Assembly: GCA_028564705.1 (NCBI GenBank)
Contig: JAPXFQ010000166.1
Coordinates: 434,001-498,000 of the forward strand
DNA: 64,000 bases
Origin: Apricaphanius iberus
Lineage: Eukaryota > Chordata > Actinopteri > Cyprinodontiformes > Aphaniidae
Reading direction: 5' to 3'
Shown: positions 1-15,609 of the stretch, in pieces
How positions within the stretch are numbered: the first letter of the stretch is position 1
How the letters are laid out: every line of letters starts with the position of its first letter
The notes under the pieces: generated by a model
Seen by the model: only the letters and a program-made list of their open reading frames with translations
The model's database searches: none
Told to the model about the DNA's origin: nothing
Position numbers and translations under genes: made by a program

Positions 1-2160
1 ACCTGTGTTTTTAATATGTTTGTTACCCTGCTATGAACGGGTGACCTCATGCCCGATGATCGGATTAAATTCTTGGTTGTGTTATCACCTCGTTAGATTT
101 TTATATAAAATGGTGACAAAGCGCATTTTGTTGGAAAAACTTGAGCTCTCATACTTTGGTGGAGTTATTAAAACCATGTTGAATATTTTCAAATCGGCTT
201 TTATTTTTGAGATTTGGCAGAACATGTGGTCTTAGTTTTCTACTCTTGATTGTGAACGTGAGCTTATTGACTTAAAATGCTCTGGAAATTGCGTATCTCT
301 TGGCCAGCCTGTAATGTGTGATTCTGTATTCTCGAACCGTGCTGACATACTGATGGTACTATGAGGTGAATTAATTTAAACTGGAAAATGTAGGATGTCA
401 CTGAAAGCAAGATATGCACAATGAACTAAAAAATGAAAGAAAACAATGTTGCAGGATAGAATATTTCATAAGTATTGTACTGCTTCATTACTTTCACAAT
501 GTTGTTACTTCATGTGAATAACTTGGCTAAGCCGGGGTTGGAGTTTATTGCGTTATCTGGGTTTGTTAGTCCAATTAAGAGAAGTCCAGTTCGCTTCAAT
601 TTTAGCCAGACTAAGGCAATATTTTGGCTTTCTTTTACTGATGCAGTATGGTTACACTGTGGAGCCCCCTTCTCCATGTGTTGCTGCACATTGCCAGTCA
701 GCTGACCTAAAAAATGTAAATAGACTTTTGCATTGAGTAGCCTACAAGAAGACCCAATAACAGATACTTTTGGTGCAGAAACAAGGAGGGCTCCCATCGC
801 CTTAATGCTCTTTTGAAAACTGTTGTAAAGAGGGAAACTTCTGCACGATTACTTGAAAACAAGACTATAAGTGTGCTTAATTTGTATTTTACTAACAATT
901 TAGCTGTAATGGCCTACTGAAAATATTTTTGCAGCAGACAGAATAATCTATTTTTTTGATTGAAATGGTGCTACTGCATTATAAAGACACGTTTCTTGTT
1001 TTTACATTTTTGTGAAACACCACGATACCGTATAACCGTGGGAATCACTGCAGCCGCAATGAAATCTGACAGAAAATCTTAACGCTAGGTCAAGATCACA
1101 TCTCATCAAACAAAGCAAAAGCCACAAGATTTAAATCTTTTGTCAACTTTTTTTTCTAATTCCCCCCAAAGTTTGGACTAGGTTACTACATGAAAAAAGA
1201 TCCAGAAGAGTTCTGCTTCTTTTTCCTCTGCTTATCTGCTGCTTTGACGTCTGTGGTGTTTATGCGATAATAGCTCGGTCTAATTACAGCCCACAAAGTA
1301 GCAGTCTATATCCGCTGGGACATTTTTCTTCATTCAAAGGGTCAGCTGAAAGAAGAAAGACGCTTTCTGCTCAGATAGTTCTACTCCAACACATCGATGA
1401 CCAAATATGGTCACATGGGAAAAACTTTAACGAGCTTTACAACACTCTTTGAAGCACTTTCTCTGCCACTCTAAAGTTATTTAAAACATTTCTGTTTTAC
1501 AGTGCTATCTACTGCATCAGACTTCCTGCTGCTCGTCAATAGCGGTTCTAAAAGCATGTTTTCATTTGTTTGTTTGTTGTTGTTTTTTTACCTCAGTTTT
1601 TCTCCTTACATCCATGACTGCTGGTGACATTTTCAGATTATAATCCCGTTGCGATTTTTTAAATCCCGTTCGTCTACAAGAAACCTTTGGCCGGCTGCTC
1701 CGGATACCTGCCCTCCTCAGTTAACTCCGTCTCATGTCTTTCCAACACAAACCGATGAACGCACAAAAAAAAAAAAAAGAGGAGGAAAGGAAGAAAAAAA
1801 AACTCCAGCCTTCCTTCTGCTGCTGCAGAAAGCAGAGGCAGGACTTGTTGCTATGGTTACGGGTTGTTTGCCCCCCAGTTTTCCTGGGATTTACCCCCAC
1901 ACCCTCCCCTGCCCTCCTCCTTCAGACAGGCATTCAGCTCCTCTGCGCCTTGTTTATTGTCCCGCTGGACGGAGCGGTGCGGATGAATATTCAGGAGTTG
2001 AGGGCTGACGATGGGATCAAATCTGGGTTTACATTCCGCAGGCATCAGCGCACAAAGACAAAGATGTCTTTGATAAAGCCAGAGGTGAATGCCCACTGTC
2101 GTCCTGTGCATGCTCTGGTTGAGAAACGTCAGCAAAGACAATTTTATATTAACTGACCTG
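1..2160. other. Non-genic leader with a GC-richer open stretch
   Basis: No exon of a recognisable protein is visible. Most of it is AT-rich. From about 1640 to 2160 the composition becomes GC-richer and one plus-strand frame stays open from 1734 to 2156. That frame contains an ATG at 1983 and a donor-like AGAG|GTGAAT near 2085. Nothing in the peptide is recognisable, so this could be a 5' exon of an unknown gene, a promoter or chance. An RFX-like X-box (GTTGCTATGGTTAC) lies near 1847-1860. Confidence 0.35.
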
Positions 2161-2499
2161 CCCTAAGCAAAAACTAGTAGGCTACATTTACTATCAAGTA
2201 GGCCTTTACCTCTTTGGACCAAACTGGAACATTGAAGTTTATTGAAGTATGGATATTTTTACTTTAAGTATACGTCAATAAACTAAAATCTGAACTAGAA
2301 GTACATTTTAAGTACTATACTGCAAGTGTAAACATATATAGGCCTACTTGTAGTTCACATTTTAATGTATAGAAGTATACTTAAAGTAAAGTGTCCTCAA
2401 AGTATATTTCAATAAACTTTTAAGTGATCAAATTTAGTCCAGTGAAGTATACTTGATAAAATGAACTTCAAGTAGGCCTATACTACTTTTTGCTGAGGG
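2161..2499. mobile_element. Palindromic MITE with CCCT/AGGG ends
   Basis: The left end (CCCTAAGCAAAAACTAGTAG) is matched by the reverse complement of the right end (CCCTCAGCAAAAAGTAGTA). The interior is rich in repeated AAGTATACTT-like and AGTAGGCCTA words in both orientations, so most of the 339 bp can fold back. There is no coding capacity. This is the structure of a non-autonomous DNA transposon. I could not identify a clean target-site duplication, so the superfamily is unassigned. Confidence 0.6.
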
Positions 2500-4002
2500 T
2501 GAATTTGGAATTGAATTTGAATCTGTGTGTAAAGTGCTTTGATAAAACATTTTTGAAGATCATATAAGCTTATAGTGAATATCATATCAATGAGGTTAAT
2601 TATATATAAATTCAAATGTGACAGAAATGAAGGCAAAAACAAGCTTTAGCCTTATTAGTATTCCTGAGTTAAATGACCCTGTTTGTGTTCTCTGCAGCTG
2701 TCTGATTATGCACTAATCATCACCTGCACTTGTGTATAAATCTGTCTGTTTCACAGGTTTTTTTTTATTGCAAGTTTAAAAGTGTTTACCATATCGTGTG
2801 TTTAAACAAAGTACTGCAGAAATTTCATAATGTTGTAAATCTGCTCAACATTTGGCGATAAAACCTTTCTGATTTCTGATTCTGAATGTCTTTCCAGTCT
2901 ATCAAAAGATATGGAATGCATTACATTTCCTCCTGACTGTTCCAGAAGTCTGAAAACAAATTGACATTAAATGTTATGATTAGTGACCAGCCAAACTACA
3001 CAACTACCAAAAAAAGCCTGTTTCGTGAAAGTCTAGCTATTTAATCAAATCTATTGAGAAATCTTGTTGTTTAGTTGCGTTTAGGACAGAGTAAGCTTCA
3101 TTCACTGTAATTTCTTTGTCTTGGTTACATATACAAGGACTATCCGGTCATCTGGGAAGGAAAGCTGCTCTCTACAATCTTTGACCGTCCCAAATGTTCA
3201 AATAATCATTACTGAATATAATCAGATTGGACTGCCCTACTGTTGGGGCCATTAAGCATTCAGCATGTCGATGTAAGTAAATCTGGATCGTGTAGACAGA
3301 GCATGAATAACATATCATGACTTAAACTGTTTTGTTCTCCCCAGACATGTCCATTTTGCTTGTCATGTTGCTGCAAAAAGATAATTCTCAGGGAATTGAG
3401 CGTTTGAAAACAGCACTATTTGGACCTCCGTTGTTGAGTTTCTTACTCGAAGACACAGATACGGCATGCTTGTGATTATTTAGGTATGCACTGCCCCCTA
3501 CTGGCCGAAAATTACACACTGTGCCTTTAAGGGTTAGCTAACTTAAACTGACTGATGCAATGCATGTGGAACAAGAGCCTTTCTCTTGTTTTCTCTATCT
3601 GACGTCATCCCCAAGCCGCTACTTGGTGCATGGTTCTGATCCATTCATAGATGAAACAGAAAAAGGTGGTGCTGCGATGCACTGCTCACGCGTGGCGTCC
3701 CAGTTTACAATATATATCAAAGCACAAGTGTAGCTTTACAGACGAACAGAACTAGACAGATCTAACTGGTCCACACGGTCACAAAAGCTATAATAGTGCT
3801 GTGAAATGTGAGAGTTCATCTATCAATTCACAGAGGAGGAGGATGAAAACTGAAGACTTAAGTAACACTTTTATTGTCTTTTTGAGACTGCTGTCCTTTA
3901 CTTTTATTATTACATTGAAAAACAACATAATACTTGTTTTCTTATAATATTATTTTAGATGTTTGTTTATTTTTTGTCTATTATAACTTAAAAAGTGAAC
4001 TA
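2500..4002. other. Intergenic, no gene seen
   Basis: AT-rich sequence with no convincing exon on either strand. It contains one strong CTCF-like motif (listed separately at 3492-3504), embedded in what may be an old dispersed repeat. Confidence 0.5.
3492..3504 (-). promoter_or_regulatory. CTCF-like motif
   Basis: The 13 bases TGCCCCCTACTGG match the reverse-complement core CTCF consensus (YGCCMYCTRSTGG) at every position. Such matches also occur inside fish repeats, so binding is not shown by sequence alone. Confidence 0.35.
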
Positions 4003-5563
<1,561 letters not shown>

Positions 5564-8500
5564 TATTAAGGAAGCACCTTGAATTACCTTGTTGTTGAAA
5601 GTGTGCTATGCAAATAAAATTCCCTTGCTATTATTGTTACTGGTAAGTTTTGTAATTCAGGAGAGTAATTATTTCGATTATTAATTAATTTCCAGAGATT
5701 TTAAAGTCATTTTTGTTCTCGATTTGTGACGTCTGTTTTCTAAAAGTGTTCATTCTAACCACATAGAGAATGCATGCTTTAATTTAACTTTCAATTCAAG
5801 TCAAAACTCTTGGCCCAGTCGGTAAAGTGTTTCTGGACTGGGTCAAGTGTCCTCTTTTTTGGAAATCAAACTATGATCACCCTACATAAACCACCTTGCA
5901 GTGACACTTATCTGCCTTAGAAATGGTGTCTCTGAAGGGGGCTTAAGTTGCCAGGCTCAAGCAAGACAAGTGCCACAGAAACACAAGGAAAGACATGCAG
6001 CAATGGGATAGAATCATTAGGAGCTTTGCTGTATTGTGCATGCCAATGATTTCTTGAAAAACAAACCAACAGTTAATTAAAGCAATTTCAAATACTTTAT
6101 GCACATCCACCAAACTGGATTTCCAACTTGATGTTTCTTGGAGATCTTCAACTATCCAAGTTGGAATTCAAACTTCAGTTCTCCTTTCGGTTGATTTTTC
6201 TGGCATTAAAGTTGAAAATTCTGACTTCTAGTGCAAATAGTGCAACAAGATTATTGTCAAATTTAGGGGTCCTGTCCAAGATCTCAGTCCTTAACTGATC
6301 AATGAATTTTATTGTGAAGTATTTAATAATGTTAAATTTCAGTCCAACACTTGTCTTTTTTTTAAGAAAAAGGTCTGAACATTGTTAAGCTTTTTTTTTT
6401 TTGTTTATCAACAAGTTAAACATCTCCAGGAAAATTGTAGTTGAGCTGAGGATTTCAAATTAAATTATCAGATGAAATTATGGTACTGAGCATAGTTTAA
6501 TCACACCATCAAAAAATGCCTGAACTGGGAACGTTACAGAAAGCCAAGGACAAAGATGAGGAATTGAGTACAATCAGTGACTCCCATATCAAATATTTAA
6601 GAATGCACTGATAAGAGGCTGAGCTGACTCTTAAAACTGGATTGCAAAAATGTAAGTCAGCGCAATGTAACTTTACATATTCACACCTACATACTTTGTA
6701 TAAGCAAAATGTCTAGAAAAGTAGTCAGTTGTGCCTGTATCAACCAAAAAATAAAAAATAAAATACAATCAAAAAGGCACAGTGTAGGTGTGAAACTATT
6801 TTTAACATGTAAATCTGATTTTAGTCTAACAAAGAACATAGATGAGAGCAACTACATAAATGTTATGTCAAATCCTAGATGAGTATTTCATTACTTCCTT
6901 TTTTTTTCTACAGCTATAGTTACATCTACAGTGTACTCATCTGAATATTTAACAATGCAAGGGTGCCAAACAGGTTTTAGGAACAGAACATCTGATCAGT
7001 GTGCAACAAAACTGTTGAACAACAGACTGGATTCAAACAAGACATTAAGATTATGCTTATACATCAAGGAAATAAGATAAAAAATCATACTCAAACCCAA
7101 GAGCGTCCATGATTGTGTGTCAATAATAAACATTAACAGTGATGCTTGGTGTGCCAAAGGCTGAATATCAAAAATTCATCCAAACACAATCAGTCTGACT
7201 GAAATAAAGACAATCGTAGGTCTAACCAAAAAATTAAGGATCTTCCCAAAAGCTAAAAATATCTTCCTCTGAAACTTTGAAAGGATTTTTCTTTCTGTTA
7301 TCACCTTGTGTCCGTCATACTTTGTACATCACTCCATATTAGCCCTCTCTGGATCAGTTCCAAATTGTCTTGTCTTTTAAGTATTATCAAACGAAACTAA
7401 AACATATAACCCCTGTATTGACTTCTCTTCAAGGGTTTCATGTACACTCAAAAAGTTTACATGTAACATTTTATTTATGTGTTAAAGTTTAAAATCGTAT
7501 ATGCTTGTCGTATTTACAGAGCTTGCAAATTCCAACAACAACTCTGGACAACAATGATTTTCTCTTCGATGTTCATGATCCATAATAAAAACAGCAACTT
7601 ATCAAGATTTTGTGATGGCTGCCCTAAAATTATTTTTACCCCATAACAATTTTTTTTAAATTTGTGCGTGTTGATCTTTAGTGACATCTAAGTCTGTTTT
7701 AAACCTTACATAAAGAAAAAGAAATATTAATATGAACAGTACAAATGTGAAATTTAAAAACAAAATAATAAGAAATACCGTTTTTTTTTTCAGGTTTACA
7801 TCTTTTTAAAAATGTGGTGTGGTCCACAAAGTGAAGATAATACCCTGTGTCCTACACAGACAATGACGGAGACCAGTGGGACTAAGCGCCTGGGATTTAC
7901 ATGCGCTGCAGTGATGTGCCGCTGCGTTGTGGGACCCCTGAAGGCCCCTCAGAGTGCGTGTGTACATGACAGGTGCGAACACAGAGTCAAACCCACAAGT
8001 TATCCTGCAAGGATGTACATTGATTTTTAAATATATTCAGATACAATAGTTAAACATTTCATTTTAAAGTTAATGTTTAATTCAGTGATTACTTTGATGC
8101 AGTTCACTGCTGTTTAAACTATTCTGTAAATTTGCACTGACTGTGAGGTGAATCACAAGTCCCATATGGTATAAATTTGAATAATACACGTTTTGCAAGG
8201 AATCCAAATGTAATTCACTAAACTCTCTGTAGTATCTACCCAGTGAATAATCGAATTTCAATATAAATAATAAATCCTCATATGTTTGCTAAAATCTTTA
8301 AATCAAATCATACGAGGCGACAACACAACAGAGCCGCATGAATTAAAAAAAAATCCTAAGTATGCTACTCTGTGATTAAATGGTCAGAACTTTTCAAAGC
8401 GTGTAGACCGAAAGAAAATGTTTCTGCAGAGTGCAAACATGCATTCAGACCCTTTTAATTAGTGGGATTCTGTTTTCATTTCGACTCATTTTTGTTATTT

Positions 8501-11500
8501 TGTTGAGATGTTTTCACTTTTTCTCTCTGTCACACTGAAACAGTGATGGAGACTTTCCCCTTTCTATTCACAAAAATCGAAGTAGTAGTCATGCAAAGCT
8601 TTTTGAGCAATACCTAAAGCTCAGCTTCAGGAGTTGTCTTGTTGTCCCACAGGCCTGCAAAGACGGAGGAAGTCAGAAAAACACAGACATCCGTGATGGG
8701 GGGCTTATAACATTGAGTCAGCAGGAAGCTTTTCTCAGAGAACCCATCAAAATGCTTCAAGGTCTAATAAAGACCTTCATTCTTGAAAACACTCCAAATG
8801 TCACCATCTCAGCACAAAGGCTGAGGAATTGGCTACTGTTTGTGGCTAAGTTTTACCAGAATTCAGCTTCATTGTTACATTTATCGCTGAGCCATCTGGA
8901 CTTCTCATTAAAAACCACATCCTTAGCTTCCATTATATTGGAGCATCAACCACTAAACTAAAACTCAAAAGTGAAATTCTTTCACCCTGAAACCAAAAAA
9001 AGTCATAAGGATATTTTTTTAATCTTACTCGATTCACCAACGAACTCGTAAACTTGTGACAATCCTTTGTTTGTTACTCAGGCATATCTGATACATCATC
9101 ATTTATAATTATTATTATTATTGAAACCAAACTAAATCATCTGTGGTTACAGCTTAACAGGAAGTTCCACAAGTTTTGGCACTTGGCCCTTTTTTGCTGA
9201 TTTGCTTTATTTGTCTTATATCTTTTGATCTTTTTTTATTGTTCGGTGATATCTCCTATCACTGATGGATGATCACTATTGCTGATGACATTCAGCTTCT
9301 CTTTGCTTTTTGAACTTACAATGTGTTGAAAATGAATCAGTGCTAAAGAATTTAATGGTCTTTTAATGTTGATTCATGGGTTGAACCATGACGAGAAATT
9401 AGTTTATATGCATATTGTTATATAGGAATATTAGTACTCAACTGTTTTATCCCATAGTGAGGTTTCCTCTCTCTTAGATTACTTTAATCCTACATTTATT
9501 TCCCTTAGTAATACTTGGTTTTTTAGTGTACTGGTTTTGACTTTTATAGGACAGTTTCATGCATTTATGATCTTCTAGCCATATATGACCACCAGCATCC
9601 TGAGGTTTAGGGTATCTGTCCCTAAATCAAGGCCAAAAATGAAAGGCACCTGAGTCTTTGCATTTGTTTAAGTATTTAGCACTGTTCCAAATTTTATTTT
9701 ACTTGATTATATTTAAGCGTTTTTATCTTTTACTTTTACTCTACTTAATCTTGCTTAATCTATGGAATGTTTGCTAAACTGAAGGTTACAAGCAAAAGGC
9801 AATAAGACTATTGTCAAAAACATGTATATGTCCATGAGTGTTTTGACACCAACATTATAAAATGAATTTATAATCTTTTAGCCTCTGGGCTGGATCAAAG
9901 AAACCAAAATCACTTTTATAGCCCAGTCATCAGATAAACATTTTTGTTTCCCATCAAAACTCACTATCACATATCAGAGAAAGTCCTGAGGCAGCTCTTT
10001 GACTTCAGGATTAAGTTGACATGTTTTGTCAATGGTAAGAGAGTGAAGACTAAACTTGTGGATTGAAGACAGGTCCTCCTCTTTAAAACTACAAATATCA
10101 GCTGGAACTGTCATATGCAGAGCAGCTGGTTCCATAAGAAGACTGCCACCTGTTTTGTTTTCGCATTCTTACTGCACCAAAGGAAAAGTGCTGCCATACA
10201 GCCGCTCTGTGCTTGTTCAGGCTGTTTTGATTATTAACAGACCTCATTTGGCACTTGATGGCCCACAGTGGAATCTGCTATCACGGTTATCCATCTATTC
10301 ATCTGTCACCACTTGGCACCAACAAATGTAAAATAAAACTCACCCACAGAATTCATCCTGGTTTGCAAGCACAGACAGGGACAAGATTCTGCTTCAAATG
10401 CTGGATTTATATGTATTTATTTTTGTTTCAAAATGTTTGCCTTAAATATTGGTTAATAAATCAGAGTTTAAAACAAACACTTCAAAGTGAAAATGGTTGA
10501 AGTGTTTCAGGGGGGGGGGATATTCTGAATAGCTAGAGCTCCACTCTTGCAACACACAAGGGGTTGAATTTAGCACAGGGACATTTATTGCTCTCATAGC
10601 ATCTTCCAGAAATCACAACACAAATCCAGAAATGGACATTGGAAAAACAAAAACTTTAAATATTAATGCATATTTTGAATTAATCTGTGGGTTTTTAGAC
10701 TTGCCCTGGTTCAAGTAACAAAATATGAGTCTTTCTAACACATTTAATAGCAGTTGATGACATGGTTTGAACTTACTGTGAGGACAATGGATTGGGATGA
10801 TGGAAATCTGAGTGTGTTAGTGTCTGTGGGGTTGTACAAGTTACAGTTTCCAACCCGATTCAGAAAGGGAAAACAAATCGATCTGAGGTTTTTGTTGTGG
10901 CATGAAGTCAAACTAAACGACAGCAGAGGCATTTGATTGACTACACGGTTCGCATTCAAAGCCCTCGGCTGCCCCCTTTAGACTAACGTGGAAAGTGCAT
11001 CACTAAAGCTTTAAAAAAAGAACAATTTTCCACACAAAAAAACATCAACAGAAGAGAAGACAGTCAACATCGACTGAAGTATCCGTGAGAGACATTAAAA
11101 TAATGTATGATCATAATAATAATCATTGTCAACAAATGCAAGAGTATGTTTTTTCCGATTCCTTTTTTTACACACAGCAAAACTTTGAGAAGTTTTAGAC
11201 GATTCTGTTAGATTTCTTCCTAAGCAGACTTTATGGAGCAAAAAGAAGACACCTACCGGTTTTTCTGTGTTTTTGTGGAGTTTGCTTAATAATCCATTCT
11301 TCAACAAAGATGCGTGACTTTCTGTCTGCGTGCAGCCTGAAAACTGATGCGGGGTTTTCTGCGGGGAAAAAAAGACCCCGATCTTCTCCGTCTATAACTG
11401 CATCCAATGAGTGAGAGGAGCAAAAAAAAAAGAAGGGAAAAAAGCAACCTCCACAGGAAACGATGACGCAGCTTGTTGGAAATCACTTTTTTAAAATGAA

Positions 11501-13560
11501 AATAAGATGGTCACAGTTTCTCAGAGATCTGAGCTCTTATTCTGCAACCACGGCTGATATGTCAGGGACATTTAGGGTTTATAAAAGGTATATTGGTTTA
11601 GACGTGCCAGAACTTAAAATGCATGACATTTAGAGTAACTATAAATTCAGTTTTACATTAAGCGCTGATAACAGTGTTGGCCAACCAAAATGAAACTATT
11701 CTAATAGGCTACTAAGTTACAGTCTTTAAAACGAACCAATTATTAACGATTTTTATTATTTTACTGCAGCAGAAACAGTCCTGAGGTGAACTGAATGATG
11801 GAAACAAATGAGCATCTTCACCATGAATGTGTTTCTCCATATAATGATCCCCAGTCTGATCAGGAGTAGGGAGAAACAGAATAGAACAAAAAGTTGAACC
11901 CTTCGGGAATACAATATTTCAATACAGGAAGAGATAATGATGCTTCATTTACAAGTGTAAATTGAGATATGCCATGCAGGGGGAAAACTGACAGAAACCA
12001 GATGGACAGCCACTAAAGACATGTAGTGTCCCCTCTGAAGTTTAGGGGAGGGAAAGCATAAAATTAGCCAAAAAAATTGGGGAGTGAAACATGTGGTGTG
12101 TTTTGCACGTTTGGCAGCTCTTAGCCAATTGTAGCTAATGACCTTTTGAATCAGAACATTCTCTAGAACGAGTCTATGAGTTAATTTCATTGCAAAAAAT
12201 CATACATTTTTTTACACTTACTCTAAAATAAAAAAATAAAAACATTTCACTGTTTGTGTCTAACTATATTCTAGTGTGATCATGTTGCAAACATAGATTA
12301 AGCTTTAAAAGAGCCTATCAGAAATCTCCACCGATCAGATTAGCAGAATAATTGCTAGAGAATAATGGCAGAGGTACTCCACATAGTTTTTGGTCTGTTT
12401 GTTTTACAATAGTTACTACTATCAGAAGTGTGCAGCCATCATTAAATTGGATTTAGCGTCTGTTTTAACATAAAAACACTGCCAAGATTGTAGGCTACTT
12501 TTGTTCAAGAATAACTCAGAATTAAACCAAAATTCAAAATTTATTTAAAATTAAAAGGATGGACAGCAATAGAGTTGTACAAATGTACATTTGCCGACGA
12601 GTCCTTTCAGATCTGTAGGAGATCTGGAAAACTATTAGCATTACAAATTGTCCTTTGTTTTGTCAATTGTAAAGAACCCTGATGTTCAAGAGCACTGTCA
12701 TCAATAAAGATTGGGTTCAATTTTTCCTTAAAAAGCAATAATCTAGGCACAGGCTGTTGAGCTGTGTGCTTTTTAGCCAGATGGAGCAGTGTCACAAAAT
12801 AAAGATCAGAAAATGGGTCAAACAACATTAAAATCTTGGACCCATGGAAAGGAAATTTCCAGATTTTTAAATACTTCACCTGTGTTCAGTTCTCAGAAAG
12901 TGAGAGGATAAGCTAAATCTAAGCACTAAGACAATAATGTAAAACTATCAGTCACAATTTGATCAGAAGTACATTTCTAAAATGACTAATTAAATTGTAC
13001 ATTTTATGAAACAAATCAAAGTCTTTTCAACCAAAATTCACATATCAGATTAAAGCATTGAAAAACAATGCTAATAGTAAATGTTAGCATTGTAAAAACA
13101 ATTATTTAATTTTCAGAGAATTTCTAGAAATAGACAATAAATATTGGCACCAAAAACATTTAGATGGATTTAGTTTTGCTAAATTGTTAGAATCACTTAT
13201 ATATGTTGTAAAAATTCCTTTTATGATAAATTGTTAGTAAAGATCACCAGAAACCACTGTTTGAACCCACCCTGCAGCTTTGCTAAAGTGCTGAACAGAA
13301 AATGAAATTGGGTCTTGGTGTTGCAGAGGATCTGTAATCCAGTGGAAAGCGCTGTTGTACTCTTGTTGAGCTCAAATTTGAACCCTTGCAGTTTGAAAAC
13401 TTATGGTTGTAGATCTAGGCTTGCATAAACCCATATATGAGTCACATATGTAATAAGTTTTCCTGAATTCTTACCTTTAATATTTGAGGATTTCCTAAAT
13501 TGTACTCGGTACTTTGAATTTATGTGACTGGAAAACTTGTATTATAGAAAACCTCAGACA
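5564..13560. other. Long intergenic stretch
   Basis: About 8 kb of AT-rich DNA without a supportable gene. At 5570-5640 is an old LINE/SINE 3' tail (TTGAAAGTGTGCTATGCAAA), similar to one at 28555-28600. The only anomaly is a GC-richer patch at 7794-8030, reported separately. A G-run sits at 10511-10520. Open frames elsewhere are short and unlike known proteins. Confidence 0.5.
7794..8030. other. Unexplained GC-richer open patch, possible exon relic
   Basis: This patch is clearly GC-richer than its surroundings. It follows a long T-run ending in CAG (acceptor-like, plus strand, ending 7793) and a frame stays open to the TAA at 8028-8030. On the minus strand another frame is open across the same patch and begins after a CTTGCAG acceptor-like site near 8003-8009. 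A third, plus-strand frame is Cys-rich (RCSDVPLRCGTPEGPSECVC) but broken by stops. None of the three gives a protein I recognise. It could be a decayed exon, a conserved element or chance. Confidence 0.3.
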
Positions 13561-14815
13561 TAGTGCTCAGCATAAATGAGTACACTCCCTTTAAAAAGTT
13601 TGAATCTAATCAGTAGCTCAATGAAAAAAGAACAATGTCCAAACTTTTCACAAGGCCGAGTTTTATTGAACACTTATTTAACTCCATAACATGAAATCAA
13701 GTTAAATCTAACTTAAATCACAAAATCTTCAGTTTTACTCAAATAAACTGAATTAAAAATGAATACACCCTGCAACAAAAACTACTACAGCTAGTATTTT
13801 GTATGAGCACCGTGATTTTTTAGGACAGCACCAAGTCTTCTGGGCATGGAATGAACAAGTTGGTGACAAATTGCAACCTTTATCCTTTTTCCATTCTTCA
13901 AGAATAACCTCTTTTAGAGCCTGGATGCTGGATGGAGAGGGATTCTCAACTTGTCACTTCAGAATTCCCCACAGGTGTTCGATTGGGTTCAGATCAAGAG
14001 ACAAACTTGGCCATTCAATCACTTTCACCCTGTTCTGCTTCAGAAATGCAACAGTAGCTTTAGATGTGTGTTTTTGGATCATTGTCGTGTACTTTTCCAA
14101 CACGACAATGACGACAAGTGCATGGAGTGATGGCAGAATCTTCTCCTTCAGTGTAGAGCAGTACATTGTTCATGATACCATCAAGAAATGCAGCACCCCA
14201 ACACCAGCAGCACTCATGCAGCCCCACATAATGACACTGCCACCACCATGTTGCACTGTAGGCACCATGCATTTTTCTTTTAAATCCTCACCTGTAAGAC
14301 ACCATACAGCATGGGCCCCAGCAATTTGTAGGCGTGCTTTTTTTGCGCATGGGCTTTAGGAGAGGCTACCTTCGTGGACGATACCTATGCATGCCATTCC
14401 TCTGCAGTGTGTTTTGTATAGGGTCACGGGGAACGATCATTCCAGTTTGGCTTCATACTGCTTTAGCTAATTGCAGTGAACTTACATAGCGATTTTCTTC
14501 AACCCTTCTCATCAGAAGACACTCCTGTCAAGATGTAAACTTCGGTGGACGGCCTGGATGTCTCTGTATGATGGTTGCACTTCCGTCTTTCTTAAATTTT
14601 TGCTACAGTATTTTGACTGATATGTAAAGCTTTGCTGATCTTCTTGTAGCCCTCACCTTTTTGTGTAAAGAAATTATTTCCTTTCTCATATTTTGTGATA
14701 TTTATCTTCCATGGGGAGCCATTGCTGACAGCATGAAATGGGAGTTGTTCTGGGATTAGTATTTCCAGCACTGTATCCATGGTACCCATATTACACTGTA
14801 GCTATAGGTTAAGTC
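13561..14815 (-). mobile_element. Tc1-like transposon relic (second family)
   Basis: The left end, TAGTGCTCAGCATAAATGAG, is a typical Tc1-family terminal sequence. On the minus strand, broken frames show a Tc1 transposase: a helix-turn-helix segment (KISKALHISQNTVAKI) near 14600, a segment with HDNDPKTHI near 14065, and [13 protein letters not shown] near 13970 with the catalytic Glu. Frameshifts separate these pieces. The matching right inverted repeat is not visible, so the right boundary is approximate and the copy is truncated and dead. Confidence 0.8.
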
Positions 14816-15609
14816 TTTTGGCAGTAACAATACTAATAATACTCCTGTATGTTGAATGCTTCTGCAGAGTGCTGCTCAGTCCTGAAAACAATCATAATTA
14901 GCAGAGTAGATGAAAACAAGAAATGAGAGTCAGGTGTTTGACATAGATTTATTTTAAAGTCAGTAGTTCCACATAATCAATAGCTGAAAACACTTTCATT
15001 GGTCACCCTCTAGTGGTAGTGTATCCACTTTAGAACAATATATGCCACCCCGACTTTATACAAAATAAAATTAAGTGACCTCAAAGTAACTGCTTTCTGC
15101 CACATCCACACTGTTTATTAGACAACAAGGAATTTATTAAGGAACTGCAGCCAAACCAATCACAAAATATATCAAAGTCTATACAGTAAATATGTTACAC
15201 AAAGACGGCACTGACTTCATGAGCTTCAGAATCAGTAACTCAGCTATGTTAACGATAATATCACTATTGATTTCTGCAGTGTTCAAATGTACTACGTCCA
15301 AATATCAAACTTTATGTATGTAAGAAACGTTTCACCATTTGTAAGACATTAAACAACTGGTAGGACAAATGGATAGACAATTTTTTTTTTTTTAAAGGGC
15401 CATTACAAAACATGCTTTACCGAAGAAGTTGGAAAACTCAAATATTTCACACTCTGTTGCTTCCTCTGTGATGAGATGATCTATTTTATGTCATGTTTAT
15501 GTTTTACGGTCCAAAATACTGACCGCTGATTGATCCAGTTTTATATATTAAGCTTGTATACCTGAATGATTGGAGTGTTTTAGACAGACGAAACTCAAAC
15601 TTTAATGTG
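14816..15609. other. Intergenic sequence downstream of tmem9b
   Basis: AT-rich, no gene seen. A short element resembling a CTCF core (ACCCTCTAGTGG) is near 15004-15016. A T-run lies at 15380-15393. Confidence 0.4.

Noticed and set aside
13318..13395. tRNA-like words (AGTGGAAAGCGCTG, TTTGAACCCTTG)
   Set aside because: The stems do not pair convincingly and no acceptor stem is visible; perhaps a SINE remnant, too weak to list.
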